32,124 nucleotides of DNA from positions 1 through 32,124 of the forward strand of contig QYPU01000040.1 of the NCBI GenBank assembly GCA_007280145.1, read 5' to 3'. The notes below the pieces were generated by a model. That model saw only the letters and a program-made list of their open reading frames with translations. It did no database searches and was not told the DNA's origin. Shown here piece after piece: positions 1 to 8,568 of the stretch. The position numbers and the translations under genes are program-made. Position 1 is the stretch's first letter, and every line of letters starts with the position of its first letter. Origin of the DNA: Dehalococcoidia bacterium. GTDB lineage: Bacteria; Chloroflexota; Dehalococcoidia; GIF9; UBA5629.

Positions 1-166
1 ACCCTTCACCATGACGTTACGTTCAAAGCAATACTAAGCACCCGGCTCAGGTTAAACTAACGCCAATATACCAAATAGTCAACATCACAGGCAATTACTA
101 ACGAGGCAATTTGGCAATCCCTTTGCCGTGGACCATGTGCTTTTATAACTCAGTTTACGCTCAGAG

Positions 167-1303
167 CTAAGATGCAGGCAGGTGATTCTTTGCAGTATCA
201 ATCATCGCTTTGACATTGTCAAATTTGGCATCTATGGGGCACTCACACCCGGTGCTGAGAATAAAACCCCCTCCGTCACCAACAACGTCTATTAGTTTCT
301 CGCAATATTCGGTAACATCTTCAGGTGTGCCCAAAGCAAGCTTAGACGCTGGCACATCTCCCATAATGCACATGTGGCCTTCCAATACTTCTTTTGCCCT
401 AAAGATATCGGTGGTACTATCAAGTTCACATATACACTTACCTTTAGGTAAATCTTTTAGATAGGGAAGATTCATCGTCCAGTCGGTGTCAAAGTGTAAT
501 GTGGTCGTGAGTCCCTCGGCAGCGAAGGCATCGACCATTTTCTTCAGGTAGGGAAAGCCAAACCGCTCGAAAATCTTCATCGGGTAGTAGAAACCAGAGC
601 CCCGTTCCAGGGGAAAGAAGACCCAGGGCATACCTGTAGCTTTAATATCGTTCTTGACGTTATCAATAAGGTCGTCAACCATGGCATCCATCGCTGCCTC
701 AACCTTGTCAGGCCGGCGATATAGGTCAAGCGTGAATTGAGTAAGCGACCTGCATAAAGACAGTATCATGGTGCAGCTACAGGTAGTTGCACCAAGCAGT
801 ACCGGTACCCCGCGTTCTTTCCAGGCCTTGGCATCGTCCATATATATCTTACACTGCCTTTTCTGGCTGGCATCTATCTTCTCGACAGAACGACCTGTCA
901 CCCGCGGGAGAAGCTCCTCCAAAAAACCATTCCAACCTTTGCTAATTATCGTATCGTAGTCCTCAACAACCATAATTTCCCGTTCTGCTGCTTGAATTGG
1001 ACTGTCCTCAGGGGCCCCCCTACCCGCCACATACATCGGCGTTGGCGCCGACGATATCCGCCAGCTAGAACTCGGCCAGATAAGGTCGGCTGCAATCTGC
1101 CCATCATAACCTCCCAGGGCATCAAAGGTATCAATAAAGGCCTGAATTGCTCTGTGTGGGTTCTTGTAACCTTCGCTTTGAGGCACACCTTGATACCGAA
1201 GAGGAAACTGCAACATGTAAGGAGCTACTGGAACTCTGTCAGGAATCTCAAGATTAACCGCAGCACGGATTCTTTCCTCTCGGGTCATCATCTCTTTTAT
1301 CAC
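167..1303 (-). CDS. UroD-superfamily corrinoid methyltransferase (cassette A, second copy)
   Basis: Predicted 378-residue protein of the uroporphyrinogen decarboxylase superfamily, the branch that holds MtaA/MtbA/CmuA-type methyltransferases; it probably moves a methyl group to or from the corrinoid protein encoded two genes upstream. It lacks the N-terminal RQAGR-type motif of heme-pathway HemE. Visible marks are ERGSGFYYPMKIFERF (about 233-248), a metal-site-like HFDTD (His270, Asp272), GDVPASKLALGTPED, and STGCECP near the C-terminus (Cys353, Cys355). The start is a GTG at 1303 with AGGAGGT seven bases upstream, which matches the N-termini of its two paralogues; an ATG at 1333 would add ten residues and has no such site. 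It is about 70% identical to the gene 46 bp upstream, so this is a tandem duplicate. Being a methyltransferase is inference from family and context; MT1 versus MT2 role cannot be told. Confidence 0.85.
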   Translation of the reverse strand: MIKEMMTREERIRAAVNLEIPDRVPVAPYMLQFPLRYQGVPQSEGYKNPHRAIQAFIDTFDALGGYDGQIAADLIWPSSSWRISSAPTPMYVAGRGAPEDSPIQAAEREIMVVEDYDTIISKGWNGFLEELLPRVTGRSVEKIDASQKRQCKIYMDDAKAWKERGVPVLLGATTCSCTMILSLCRSLTQFTLDLYRRPDKVEAAMDAMVDDLIDNVKNDIKATGMPWVFFPLERGSGFYYPMKIFERFGFPYLKKMVDAFAAEGLTTTLHFDTDWTMNLPYLKDLPKGKCICELDSTTDIFRAKEVLEGHMCIMGDVPASKLALGTPEDVTEYCEKLIDVVGDGGGFILSTGCECPIDAKFDNVKAMIDTAKNHLPAS

Positions 1304-1349
1304 CCATCTCACCTCCTGACAAAACCCTCGCATATACCCACGCTCAGAT

Positions 1350-2489
1350 TCAACAAGCAGGCAGGTGATTCTTAACAGAATCGACCATAGCTTTTACATT
1401 CTCAAATTTGGCATCAACAGGGCACTCACACCCCGTGCTCAGGATAAAACCTCCATCTTTACCAACGACGTCTATCAGTTTCTCGCAGTATGCAGTAACA
1501 TCTTCAGGTGTGCCCAAAGCAAGCTTAGTCGCTGGCACATCTCCCATGATGCACATATGGCCTTTCAGTATCTCTTTTGCCTTGAATATGTCACTGGTAC
1601 TATCAAGCTCACATATACACTTACCTTTAGGTAAATCTTTTAGATAGGGAAGATTCATCGTCCAGTCGGTATCGAAGTGCAGCATAGGCGTGAACCCCTT
1701 GGCAACAAAAGCATCAACCATTTTCTTGAGGTAAGGGAATTCAAATCGCTCAAATATCTTCAGCGGGTAATAGAAACAAGAGCCGCGTTCCAGAGGGAAG
1801 TAAATCCATGGTAAACCTGTAAATCTCATATCATTAGTGATATTTTCAATAAGGTCATCAACCATAGCATCCATTACCGCCTCCACCTTATCAGGAATGC
1901 GATACAAGTCAAGCGTGAATTGAGTCAATGTTCTAGATAATGAGAGTATCATCAAGCAACTCATAGTACTTGCGCCGCTCAAAACGGGAACTCCTCGCTC
2001 CTTCCACCTTTCGGCATCACGCTTACGTATCGCCGCTAGCTTTTTCATGTTTGCGTCCAAGCTCTCGAGAGAACGACCTCTTAGGCGAGGGAGGAATTCC
2101 TCACAAAAACCATTCCAACCTTTGCTGATTATCTTATCATAGTCTTCAACCGTCATAAGTTCCTGCTCTGCTACCTGCAAGCTCTGGTCATCGGAAATAC
2201 GATCTCTGCCTGGCACGACATAAGGTGTTGGCGCCGCACATATCCGCCAGCTGGAAGCTGGCCAAATAAAGTCAGGCTCAATCATAGCATCAAAGCCCCC
2301 CAGGTCATCAAAGGTGTCAGTTAGTGCCTTAAACGCCTTTTCGGCATCTTTTAAACCTTCGGTGTGCTTTATACCCTGATACCGAAAAACAAACTGATAT
2401 ATCAAAGGCACTATCGGCACCCGGTCTGAAACTTCTAGGTTAACAGCAGCCCTAATCCTCTCCTCCCGCGTCATAGTTTCCTTTATCAT
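1350..2489 (-). CDS. UroD-superfamily corrinoid methyltransferase (cassette A, first copy)
   Basis: Predicted 379-residue UroD-superfamily protein that directly abuts the corrinoid protein gene: the corrinoid stop TAA is immediately followed by this ATG, so the two are translationally coupled, and the ribosome site GGAGGTG lies in the last codons of the corrinoid gene. Key features are HFDTD at 271-275, ELDSTSDIFKAKEIL, GDVPATKLALGTPED and STGCECP (Cys354). In MtaA/MtbA the zinc site is H-x-C plus a distal Cys; here the middle ligand would be Asp. The pairing with a MtbC-like protein indicates corrinoid-dependent methyl transfer in the cytoplasm. The substrate is unknown. It shares a 62-nt identical stretch with the downstream copy, showing recent duplication or gene conversion. 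Confidence 0.87.
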   Translation of the reverse strand: MIKETMTREERIRAAVNLEVSDRVPIVPLIYQFVFRYQGIKHTEGLKDAEKAFKALTDTFDDLGGFDAMIEPDFIWPASSWRICAAPTPYVVPGRDRISDDQSLQVAEQELMTVEDYDKIISKGWNGFCEEFLPRLRGRSLESLDANMKKLAAIRKRDAERWKERGVPVLSGASTMSCLMILSLSRTLTQFTLDLYRIPDKVEAVMDAMVDDLIENITNDMRFTGLPWIYFPLERGSCFYYPLKIFERFEFPYLKKMVDAFVAKGFTPMLHFDTDWTMNLPYLKDLPKGKCICELDSTSDIFKAKEILKGHMCIMGDVPATKLALGTPEDVTAYCEKLIDVVGKDGGFILSTGCECPVDAKFENVKAMVDSVKNHLPAC

Positions 2490-3122
2490 TTACTTCACCT
2501 CCCTGGCAAATTTCTTGCACATCTCCACACCCTCAGATGCATCATTGGTGCAAGCATCAGCCCCAACATACTCCCCAACTTGCTCAGTCATAATCCCACC
2601 ACCGACGATAATCTTGACTTTGCCTCGTAACCCAGCTTCCTCTACCCCCTTTACCACCTCCTTCATCGACTCAAACGACGGCGTCAATAAACCTGACATC
2701 CCTAAAATGGACGCCCCCGTTTCAACCAATTTGTCTATAAAAACACCCGGCGCTACATCTATTCCCAAGTCGTAGACCTCAAATCCAGCCGCTGTTAGAA
2801 GAGTCCCTGCTATGTCCTTCCCTATATTGTGTATGTCCCCCTTTACCGTCCCCAATACCATCTTACTTAACGGCTCTGCTTGCTTGCCTCCTTCTAGCAA
2901 CGGCTCTACAACTGCCATCGCCTCCTTGAATATCTCGCCCGACACAATTAGCTCGCTGAGAAAATATTCCTTGCTCTTGTACCGCTCCCCAACAATATCC
3001 ATACCCTGACGACATTCATCAACTATAGACATTGGCTCAACACCAGCATCGATTTTCTCACGCACCAGTCTCTTTGCCTCGTCCTCGTTTAATTCAGCTA
3101 TGACATCAGCCAGTTCTGACAT
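2490..3122 (-). CDS. Methyl-carrying corrinoid (B12-binding) protein, cassette A
   Basis: 210-residue protein of the MtaC/MtbC/MttC type. Residues about 1-88 form the helical cap domain (B12-binding_2) and 89-210 the Rossmann cobalamin domain. The lower-ligand motif DIHNIG is at 96-101 with His98 as the predicted cobalt ligand, followed by GMSGLLTPSF (141-150) and VGGGIMTEQ (173-181), the other two conserved cobalamin-pocket segments. The expected role is to carry a methyl group on Co(III) between two methyltransferases. The start has AAGGAGGA just upstream. It is about 89% identical (24 differences by eye over 210) to the corrinoid protein of cassette B, far closer than the neighbouring transporters are to each other. 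No reductive activator (RamA-like) is in the window. Confidence 0.93.
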   Translation of the reverse strand: MSELADVIAELNEDEAKRLVREKIDAGVEPMSIVDECRQGMDIVGERYKSKEYFLSELIVSGEIFKEAMAVVEPLLEGGKQAEPLSKMVLGTVKGDIHNIGKDIAGTLLTAAGFEVYDLGIDVAPGVFIDKLVETGASILGMSGLLTPSFESMKEVVKGVEEAGLRGKVKIIVGGGIMTEQVGEYVGADACTNDASEGVEMCKKFAREVK

Positions 3123-3225
3123 ACTTCCTCCTTAAAATTTTTGTAACCAAGAATGCATACACGCTGAAGAATAACCCGCCTTTCAACTCGAAGCAGCACT
3201 GCAATGGATAGTATGCTGACCCAGG

Positions 3226-3975
3226 CTACAATCCCAGGTATATCTTTCTTATGCGCTCATCGCTGAGCAGCTCTTTGCCTGTACCCTCAGCGATTATCTT
3301 GCCTTTAGACATAACATAGTTTCTCGTACTCAGGGCAAAGGCAAAGCTAATATCTTGCTCAACAAGCATCGTGTTAATTCCAAGACGTTGAATCTCTACT
3401 ACCTTCTCAAACAAGTCCTCTTTTGTCTTGGGGGCAAGTCCAGTCGACGGTTCATCAAGGCACAGGAGCTTCGGGCTGCTCATTAATGACCTCCCTATGG
3501 CAAGCATAACCCTTTCTCCGCCGGATAATGTCCCCGAGATCTGTTTTCTCCTTTCTTTCAGCACTGGAAATAGCTCAAAAACCCCCTCTAGATTTTTGTT
3601 CCTATCCTTTGGGCATGTGTACGCCCCCGCTTTCAAGTTATCCAGAACCGACAGTTCAGTAAACGGCCTCGCCCTTTCCGGGCAGACAACCAGGCCTCTT
3701 TTCATAATTTCATCCGCCGGCAGATTATCCACTCTCTCTCCATCGAATACCACTTCACCCGTGGTGGTTATTTTGCTCAACATCGCCCTCATTCCTTTCA
3801 TCATGTCCCTCTCCCACCTTGTGAGCCCAACCATAGCCCTGAGCATAGTGGTCTTCCCTGCCCCGTTTGGACCTACCACTGCAACGAACTCTCCGGCATC
3901 AATACTGAAGCTGGCTCCATTCAACACCAGTGCAGTATAGTAACGCACAGTCAAATCCCGTACTTCAAGAAGCAC
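3226..3975 (-). CDS. livF: LivF-type ABC transporter ATPase, cassette A
   Basis: 249-residue ATP-binding subunit of a branched-chain-amino-acid-type (HAAT) importer. Walker A GPNGAGKTT at 35-43, signature LSGGE at 150-154, Walker B LLCLDEPS at 170-177, and VEQD at 205-208 where LivF proteins usually have VEQN in place of the switch histidine. The stretch between Walker A and the first GEVVFDGE strand is about 14 residues longer than usual and rich in Met/Arg/Lys (about 53-72). The GTG start at 3975 overlaps the livG stop by 11 bp, so the pair is coupled. LivF forms the nucleotide-binding dimer with LivG on the cytoplasmic face of LivH/LivM. The operon (ligase, corrinoid protein) argues for a carboxylate rather than an amino acid as cargo; that is inference. 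Confidence 0.9.
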   Translation of the reverse strand: MLLEVRDLTVRYYTALVLNGASFSIDAGEFVAVVGPNGAGKTTMLRAMVGLTRWERDMMKGMRAMLSKITTTGEVVFDGERVDNLPADEIMKRGLVVCPERARPFTELSVLDNLKAGAYTCPKDRNKNLEGVFELFPVLKERRKQISGTLSGGERVMLAIGRSLMSSPKLLCLDEPSTGLAPKTKEDLFEKVVEIQRLGINTMLVEQDISFAFALSTRNYVMSKGKIIAEGTGKELLSDERIRKIYLGL

Positions 3976-4741
3976 CTAAAATCACCCCCTTACCCAGGTA
4001 AGCCTCTATTACCTTGTTGTCACTGGCTATCTCCTCTGGTGTGCCCTGAGCAATGATCTGGCCGAAGTTGAGCACAAGCACTCTATCAACTATCTTCATC
4101 AGGTCCATTAGCTTATGTTCCACGATAAGCATAACCATCTCTTCGGAATGCAGTCTGCCAAATCTCCCCCCTTTATGCAACCTCCTCATCGATTTCCCCA
4201 AGAGGTCGGTTTCAGCAGGGTTTAGTCCACCAAATGGCTCATCAAGTAAAAGCAGCTCAGGTTCGGTGGAAATAGCTCGAGCTATCTCCAGACGCTTTAA
4301 GTCACCATGTGACAGGACAGCAGCCCGTTCCAGCGACAGGTCGGCAATGCCAACAAACTCCAGGGCATCTCGCGCCTTCACAGCCAGTCTTTTGGTCCAC
4401 TCCCCCCTCTTTGCCTTAGTCACCATACAGGCCACCATAACATTCATGATACAAGGTAAGTTGCGAAACGGCTTTACCACCTGGAAGGTCCCTGCAATTC
4501 CCCGTTTGACAATATCGCATGACCTGTGCCGGGTGATATCCTTACCCTTGAATATTATCCTCCCTGAATCAGGCTTCAGCACCCCCATTATGAGCCGCAA
4601 TAGGGTAGTCTTCCCCGAACCATTGGGGCCTATTAGGGCAACCACTTCCCCCTGGTCTATCCGAAAACTCACATTATCGACTGCCACTAGCCCACCGAAC
4701 CGCTTGGTTAAACCTTGAACTTCAAAAAAGGCGTCGGCCAA
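3965..4741 (-). CDS. livG: LivG-type ABC transporter ATPase, cassette A
   Basis: 258-residue ATPase partner of LivF. Walker A GPNGSGKTT at 38-46, GTFQVVKPF Q-loop region at about 84-92, signature written LSHGDLKRLEIARA at 143-156 (LSHGD instead of LSGGQ; LivG proteins often have a non-canonical PYG here), Walker B LLLLDEPF at 163-170, switch His209 in IVEH. The start is a TTG at 4741: it sits one base after the TAA of the ligase gene, with AGGAGGT eight bases upstream, and no better ATG/GTG is near. An insertion of basic and glycine residues (about 188-201) precedes the H-loop strand. Works with the LivF, LivH and LivM genes of the same operon. Confidence 0.9.
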   Translation of the reverse strand: MADAFFEVQGLTKRFGGLVAVDNVSFRIDQGEVVALIGPNGSGKTTLLRLIMGVLKPDSGRIIFKGKDITRHRSCDIVKRGIAGTFQVVKPFRNLPCIMNVMVACMVTKAKRGEWTKRLAVKARDALEFVGIADLSLERAAVLSHGDLKRLEIARAISTEPELLLLDEPFGGLNPAETDLLGKSMRRLHKGGRFGRLHSEEMVMLIVEHKLMDLMKIVDRVLVLNFGQIIAQGTPEEIASDNKVIEAYLGKGVILGAS

Positions 4742-4742
4742 T

Positions 4743-6440
4743 TTAGTCCACCTCCTCTCTTAGCTCTCTTCGTGATACCTTGCCAACATCTGTCTGTGGG
4801 ATTTCTCCCTTGAATTCCACGACCTTAGGGATTTTAAAATGGGCTATCTTACCCTCACAATATTTCATGATGTCCTCTTCGGATAATTCTCCCCTGGCAT
4901 CACTCTCAAGCACTACCACCGCTTTAACAATCTCCCCTGCCCTGGGATCCTTAACCCCGACAACCCCCACATCTTTGACCTGGGGATGCTTTTTTATAAC
5001 TTCCTCTACCTCTCGGGCAAAGACAGCATGACCTTTGTACTTAATCATGTCCCTCTTTCTATCATAGAAATAACCATAGCCTTCCTCATCCATACTTCCC
5101 AGGTCACCGGTCCTCATCCACACCTCACCATCTATGTCTACAAACCTTTCCTCATTTTCCTTGGGGCGCTTCCAATAACCCTTCATTACCTGGGGACCTC
5201 TAACAGCAATCTCACCCACTTCCCCAACGGGCAGGAATTCGTTCTTTTCGGGATGGAGAATCGCAAACATCGTGGAGGGATAAGGTACACCGAACGAGCC
5301 TAACTTGATTCTGTTATAGGGGTTGTAGGAAATTATGGCAACTGTCTCACTCTGCCCGTAACCTTCGCATAGCCTCCGGCCGGTCCGTCTTTCAAAGCCG
5401 TTAGCTGTTTCCAAAAGAAGAGCATCAGCTCCAGAAGAAACATAATGCAATTTTTTCCAATCCACCCTATCCGTCTTTTCGTAGTCCTTTAAAGCATCAT
5501 ATATGCTTGGAGCACCGACAAATGTGGTTGCTTTATATGTTTGCATATAGCCTAAGAGCTCATCAAGGTCAGTACTGGCAGTTACTATTCCGGTATATCC
5601 CCGGAGTAGTCCGTTAGTCAAGGCTATTTGCCCGGCAGCATGATACATGGGCATATAAGCTATCCCCGTCTCTTCGCCCTCGTGAAGTAGACCCCTCAGT
5701 GAGGTATTGAGTTGCAGTTCATTAGCTACATAGTTGTAATGGGTAAGCATAGCAGCCTTGGGTAGCGCAGTCGTTCCCCCGGTATATTGCAGGGTTGCTA
5801 AATCTTCCTTGGGATTGAACTCAATTTTTGGCGGGTCAGGAGGATACTTCTTGAGTAAATCTTGAAGTTGATAGAAGCCCTCCCTTTCGATGATCTCGGT
5901 AGATGGCAGTGCCATCCTCTCATAGACAGAGCTCAACACACTCTTCCCCATGAACCTCTTGAAGCGAGGCAGGTATTCTCCAATATCCGTCAGAATAACA
6001 TTCCTCAGCTTCACCCCCGCCTTCTCAACGATACCATAGAGTATGTTCAAACAGATAATGTCCTCGGCCTCGCTGTCCTCAAGTTGGTGCTTGACCTCAG
6101 GAGAAACATACATCGGGCTAATCAGGGTTAAGACGGCGCCTGCCTTGAGCGCACCGTAGTAGGCTATGGCATACTGAGGCGAGTTCAACAGAAGTATGGC
6201 AACTGTGTCCCCCTTCCTCACACCCAGGTCACACAGGGCAGTCGCAAACCTGTCTACCTGGTCCTTTAGGTCCAGGTAGCTTATTTTCCTGCCGTAGAAT
6301 ATTACGGCAGTCTTATCCTTCCACCTTGCCACCGATTCGTCAAAAAGCTCAGGCAGGGATTTCTCAGGCACCTCGACCTCAGCCGGGACTCCCTCAGGGT
6401 AGAACTTAATCCATGGTCTTTCATGGTATACCGTTTTCAT
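4743..6440 (-). CDS. AMP-forming acyl-CoA ligase, cassette A
   Basis: 565-residue ANL-superfamily acyl-CoA synthetase (FadD / 4-coumarate-CoA ligase-like). It would activate a carboxylic acid with ATP to acyl-AMP and then to acyl-CoA. P-loop-like motif YTGGTTALPKAA at about 219-230, EGYGQSET at 359-366, TGDLG at 444-448, hinge region DRKRDMIKYKG at about 460-470, and the catalytic lysine in QTDVGKVSRREL (Lys554). ATG 6440 is chosen over an upstream GTG at 6470 because GGAGG lies eight bases before it. Placed between livM and livG of one operon, it probably activates what the transporter brings in. Substrate cannot be read from sequence; aromatic or medium-chain acids are both possible. Confidence 0.9.
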   Translation of the reverse strand: MKTVYHERPWIKFYPEGVPAEVEVPEKSLPELFDESVARWKDKTAVIFYGRKISYLDLKDQVDRFATALCDLGVRKGDTVAILLLNSPQYAIAYYGALKAGAVLTLISPMYVSPEVKHQLEDSEAEDIICLNILYGIVEKAGVKLRNVILTDIGEYLPRFKRFMGKSVLSSVYERMALPSTEIIEREGFYQLQDLLKKYPPDPPKIEFNPKEDLATLQYTGGTTALPKAAMLTHYNYVANELQLNTSLRGLLHEGEETGIAYMPMYHAAGQIALTNGLLRGYTGIVTASTDLDELLGYMQTYKATTFVGAPSIYDALKDYEKTDRVDWKKLHYVSSGADALLLETANGFERRTGRRLCEGYGQSETVAIISYNPYNRIKLGSFGVPYPSTMFAILHPEKNEFLPVGEVGEIAVRGPQVMKGYWKRPKENEERFVDIDGEVWMRTGDLGSMDEEGYGYFYDRKRDMIKYKGHAVFAREVEEVIKKHPQVKDVGVVGVKDPRAGEIVKAVVVLESDARGELSEEDIMKYCEGKIAHFKIPKVVEFKGEIPQTDVGKVSRRELREEVD

Positions 6441-6546
6441 CTCTTTAACCTCCACATAAGAATGGCACACATCTCAAGCTCAATGGCCTTTATAACCCAG
6501 GCACCTTCTCTGAAAAAATGCCCAGCATGGAAACAAACGCCACCTA

Positions 6547-7617
6547 TCAATCCTTCACTGTCTCCAACTTCTTCCGCTCCGTATGCAGGTGTGCCCCGCA
6601 GGCCCTGCACTCCTGCCGGCTCATGGCATTGATTAACTTGCACCTCGGGCATTGTTTCTCAATTTTGTCTCTTGCCCACGGGACAATTCCTTCAGGCATA
6701 AATAGTATGATGAGGACCACAAGACAGGCATAGACAAACATCCGCAGCTCCGGGATGACTCGGAGCAATTCCATAACTGGATAGAGAACGAAAACACCGG
6801 TTACTGCTCCGCCGATTGTACCCATCCCTCCGAAAATCGTCCATATGATTGGGCTGAACGACCAGAGCAGGTCCAGCATCATTGGCCCGGCCACTCGCAT
6901 AACATGGACATATAAACCACCAGAAATTCCGGCAAAGAAAGCACTGACGCCGAAAGCTGCCAGCTTATACCTTGTGGTGTCGATTCCCGAACACCGTGCC
7001 GAAATCTCGTCTTCCTGAATGGCCCGAAAGGCAAGCCCCGTTCTGATAAGTGAACTTCTGGCATCGGTGAACTTCCACATTGCCAGTACAGAGGCTACCA
7101 TCACAATGAACGTGGTATAGTAGGCAGCCACCCGGCTCTGACAAAGAGCGCTCACTCCCGAGATGCCCTTCTCTCCACCAGTAAAATCAACGAAAACAAG
7201 AACGATGCCAGCGAGTATCAGGGGAAAGGTCAAGCTGACTAGAGTGAAATAGGTGCCCCTCAACCTCATAGACGGAATGGCTATGATGAATCCCGCCAGC
7301 ATTGCCACAAGCGCCCCACAGGGTATTGTTGCCCAGGGCACCCAACCAAGATCTCTGCTGAGGATAGCAGCAGTATAGGCGGCAATGGCAAACAGGGCAC
7401 CCTGTCCCATGTTGAACTGTCCGGTGAAGCCAGCAAGAACATCCCAACTCGCAGCATAGATGGCAAACACATTGACAAAGATGAGAACGAGCAGGATATA
7501 CGGCTCCTGGGTAACAAGCGGTACGAAGCACAAAAGCAGGAGACAGAAGAACGCCATCGCCCGGCCCGGGATGGCCATTATATTGCCTTGAAATGCCTTG
7601 TATAGCCCACGAATCAT
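6547..7617 (-). CDS. livM: LivM-type permease with C-terminal zinc-ribbon tail, cassette A
   Basis: 356-residue inner-membrane permease with about eight to ten hydrophobic segments. The LivM landmarks are GFTGQFNMGQGALFAIAAY (63-81) and the cytoplasmic coupling loop RAIQEDEISARCSGID (198-213), followed by YKLAAFGVSAFFAGISGG. The permease part ends about residue 318 (LFMPEGIVPWARDKIE). After that comes an extra cytoplasmic tail with CPRC and CRAC pairs (Cys323, 326, 337, 340; C-x2-C-x10-C-x2-C), a pattern typical of zinc ribbons and not a standard part of LivM. The ATG overlaps the livH stop by one base (TAATG). A 106-bp gap separates it from the ligase gene downstream. Permease assignment is strong; the function of the tail is unknown. 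Confidence 0.9.
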   Translation of the reverse strand: MIRGLYKAFQGNIMAIPGRAMAFFCLLLLCFVPLVTQEPYILLVLIFVNVFAIYAASWDVLAGFTGQFNMGQGALFAIAAYTAAILSRDLGWVPWATIPCGALVAMLAGFIIAIPSMRLRGTYFTLVSLTFPLILAGIVLVFVDFTGGEKGISGVSALCQSRVAAYYTTFIVMVASVLAMWKFTDARSSLIRTGLAFRAIQEDEISARCSGIDTTRYKLAAFGVSAFFAGISGGLYVHVMRVAGPMMLDLLWSFSPIIWTIFGGMGTIGGAVTGVFVLYPVMELLRVIPELRMFVYACLVVLIILFMPEGIVPWARDKIEKQCPRCKLINAMSRQECRACGAHLHTERKKLETVKD

Positions 7618-8489
7618 TATAGCCTCTCTTCCTCAAAGGTTACGCCGAAAAGTCCCTCCGGCCTCAGGAATAGTATTACAACCACTATTGCCAGAGCTAC
7701 AGCGCCCTTTATGAAGCTTCCTTCAGGAATCAGAAAAACGACGAGTACTTCGACATATCCCAGGATAAAAGCTGCGATAAAACTCCCTTTCATACTCCCC
7801 AAACCGCCAAGGATAACGGCCGCGAACATCATTACCAGCGGATGCGCCCACATGTAAGGGTTTACGACATATGTTGGCGCTACCACCGCACCGGCTACTG
7901 CTGCCAGGGCCACTGCCAGGGCCATACTAATCATAGCTGTCTTGTTACCATTTATTCCCATAAGATTAGTAACCTCTTTGTCCTGAGCGGTAACTCTAAC
8001 TGCAAGACCCAGGTTAGTCCAGTAAAGAAAAGCAGCAACGGCCAGCAGACACACCGCAGTGATTCCAACTATGAGCAGTTGCTGAATGGGAATCGTCACA
8101 CCGATTATGTCGACATTCCCGGCAATAAAAGGGGCAACCCCTCGATAGACGCCGCTGAATAGCAGGAGCATCAATTCTTGAAAGGCCAGTGCCAGTGCCA
8201 CCGTCATCAGTATCACGGCTCCTTCATGCTCTCGTATCCGCTCAAGGAACGCCTTATAGCAGGCTACTCCCACAGCAGTAACAAGCACTATAGAGATAAC
8301 GATTGATAAAAATGTATTCAAACCAAGCATGGATGTAGCTGTGAACAGCATATAGGCAGCCAGCATAAAGAACGCGGTATGAGCCAGATTCACTATCCTG
8401 GCTACGCCGAAGATGAGTGAAAATCCCACTGCCAGAGAGGCATATACCGCACCAACCATCGCCCCCCGCAGCAATATCATCTGTAGCAT
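7617..8489 (-). CDS. livH: LivH-type permease, cassette A
   Basis: 290-residue membrane permease with about eight hydrophobic segments. Its N-terminus GAMVGAVYASLAVGFSLIF and RIVNLAHTAFFMLAAY is the usual LivH opening, and the coupling loop RVTAQDKEVTNLMGIN lies in the middle. The C-terminus LFLRPEGLFG is also family-typical. ATG 8489 is chosen because AGGAG (8495-8499 on the plus strand as CTCCT) is six bases upstream; a longer reading from 8528 would start inside the strong hairpin at 8511-8554 and has no support. Together with LivM it forms the membrane channel of the importer. Confidence 0.9.
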   Translation of the reverse strand: MLQMILLRGAMVGAVYASLAVGFSLIFGVARIVNLAHTAFFMLAAYMLFTATSMLGLNTFLSIVISIVLVTAVGVACYKAFLERIREHEGAVILMTVALALAFQELMLLLFSGVYRGVAPFIAGNVDIIGVTIPIQQLLIVGITAVCLLAVAAFLYWTNLGLAVRVTAQDKEVTNLMGINGNKTAMISMALAVALAAVAGAVVAPTYVVNPYMWAHPLVMMFAAVILGGLGSMKGSFIAAFILGYVEVLVVFLIPEGSFIKGAVALAIVVVILFLRPEGLFGVTFEEERL

Positions 8490-8510
8490 AATAGCTCCTA
8501 ACACGAACAG

Positions 8511-8554
8511 TTGGAAGAACGCCCGCACACTAGAAGTGTGAGGCGTTCTTCCAA
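8511..8554 (-). other. Strong RNA hairpin between binding-protein gene and livH, cassette A
   Basis: A 13-bp perfect stem (TTGGAAGAACGCC at 8511-8523 with its complement at 8542-8554), a small internal loop, then a further 5-bp stem (8526-8530 with 8536-8540) and a 5-nt loop. It lies just downstream of the binding-protein stop and 21 nt before the livH start. There is no T-run after it on the minus strand, so it is not a standard terminator. It most likely protects the binding-protein mRNA 3' end after processing, giving more binding protein than permease, a known arrangement in ABC importer operons. The other cassette has one in the matching place. Confidence 0.7.
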
Positions 8555-8568
8555 CTGCAATTTACAAT

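Noticed and set aside
113..127. GGCAA/TTGCC hairpin as terminator after the last UroD gene
   Set aside because: Only five base pairs and no T-run; too weak to call.
992..1375. 127-residue plus-strand open frame
   Set aside because: It lies opposite the UroD gene, has no ribosome site and no family resemblance; it is the antisense shadow of a well-supported gene.
167..2489. Heme-pathway uroporphyrinogen decarboxylase (hemE)
   Set aside because: The N-terminal RQAGR-type substrate motif is missing, there are three paralogues, and each set adjoins a corrinoid protein gene; a methyltransferase role fits better.
4053..4718. 221-residue plus-strand open frame
   Set aside because: Fully antisense to livG, whose Walker motifs and coupling are clear; composition is Ser/Thr/Pro/Arg-rich as expected of a shadow.
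6437..6652. 71-residue minus-strand frame between livM and the ligase
   Set aside because: Overlaps the end of livM in another frame, no ribosome site, and ends at the ligase start; the gap is better left non-coding.
8511..8554. Intrinsic terminator ending cassette A after the binding-protein gene
   Set aside because: The stem is strong but no T-run follows on the transcribed strand, and livH follows closely with a good ribosome site.
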